This document shows positions 63,811 through 64,000 of a stretch of 64,000 nucleotides of DNA, piece by piece (positions within the stretch are counted from its first letter, which is position 1; each line of letters begins with the position of its first letter). The stretch is from Lachnospiraceae bacterium NK4A179 (GTDB lineage Bacteria > Bacillota > Clostridia > Lachnospirales > Lachnospiraceae). The notes beneath the pieces were generated by a model. That model worked only from the letters and a program-made list of their open reading frames with translations, had not been told where the DNA came from and made no database searches. The DNA lies in assembly GCA_000421045.1 (NCBI GenBank), contig ATWC01000010.1, forward strand, positions 31,781-95,780, written 5' to 3'. The translations under genes and the position numbers were made by a program.

Positions 63811-63923
63811 GGTTACATAAAAATATGCAAAGTTTACATAACATATTTAGAGGTTTACATAAATCAGTTTACATAAGATTGGAGGTAGGTAACATAAATT
63901 ATTAACATAAAATAATGACATAA
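63811..63923. repeat. Array of seven direct repeats (nnttACATAA type)
   Basis: Ten-base units start at 63811, 63832, 63853, 63867, 63888, 63901 and 63914: GGTTACATAA, GTTTACATAA three times, GGTAACATAA, ATTAACATAA and AATGACATAA. Start-to-start steps are 21, 21, 14, 21, 13 and 13 bases. The last six bases ACATAA are invariant. A purine-rich stretch (63781-63812) precedes it. No gene is visible from 63565 to the window end at 64000. Could be protein-binding sites at a mobile-element end, a replication-type iteron set or a multi-site operator. Confidence 0.8.
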
Positions 63924-64000
63924 ATATATTATCAGGTAACCGGTATCCCGATCCTGATCGTCCAAACCCTTATGTGTACGGCTTTTATATATAAATCAGA

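Noticed and set aside
63811..63923. CRISPR array
   Set aside because: Units are ten bases with 3-11 base gaps, far too short for CRISPR repeats and spacers, and no cas gene is present.

Overview
The window is a stretch of chromosome from a low-to-mid G+C anaerobic Firmicute. Gene order, protein style and the accessory surface proteins point to the Lachnospiraceae (a Butyrivibrio/Roseburia-like clostridium). This is inferred from content, not from a 16S gene or a search. Supporting signs are an oxygen-sensitive class III ribonucleotide reductase, a class B sortase beside BspA-type leucine-rich-repeat surface proteins, formate-THF ligase and FolD, a miaB-mutS-mutL-miaA block and a mreBCD-PBP2-rodA block. 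Every convincing gene is on the + strand, spacing is tight, and several starts are TTG or GTG.

Layout. 1-1600: the 3' end of a Sel1-repeat protein, then an Arg-His-Gln tRNA operon with its own promoter and terminator. 1600-7100: a TPR lipoprotein; then nrdD, preceded by two NrdR-box-like palindromes and a near-consensus promoter; then the ribosome-rescue factor rqcH. 7100-17300: a small zinc-ribbon protein, aspB, a class B sortase, a 1902-residue LRR/B-repeat protein ending in a TPKTG sorting signal, and a secreted LRR protein. 17284-17702: an intergenic region with two kinds of repeat that form palindromes, a strong terminator and the icd promoter. 17703-21940: icd, a coiled-coil protein, alr and a CNNM/CorC-type membrane protein. 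22001-52917: a very compact run with no terminator that I can see: yebC, glycosyltransferase, a disordered protein, ftsK, fhs, folD, a zinc-ribbon/TPR membrane protein, an RNA m5C methyltransferase, pdp, phoH, ybeY, a flippase-like protein, two flavoproteins, proB-fau-proA, miaB, mutS, a methionine gamma-lyase-like gene, mutL and miaA. 52994-60859: cell elongation and peptidoglycan genes mreB, mreC, mreD, PBP2, rodA, then mgsA and a D,D-carboxypeptidase. 60993-63564: a P-loop protein, an HlyD-like membrane protein and yggS. 63565-64000: a terminator, two strong hairpins and an array of seven direct repeats running towards the window edge.

Functional themes are dNTP supply and its NrdR-type control, one-carbon metabolism (fhs, folD, fau), proline synthesis (proB, proA), translation quality and RNA modification (rqcH, ybeY, rsmF-like, miaA, miaB), mismatch repair (mutS, mutL), chromosome segregation (ftsK), wall elongation, and a sortase-anchored surface-protein island. 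I did not find a defence island, prophage, CRISPR array or complete transposon. The least explained items are the repeat array at the right edge, the palindromic repeats at 17.3-17.6 kb, the NrdD-redoxin fusion with its tandem operators, the large insertion in PBP2, an Asp-to-Glu change at the methylglyoxal synthase catalytic base, and several lineage-type proteins without known function.
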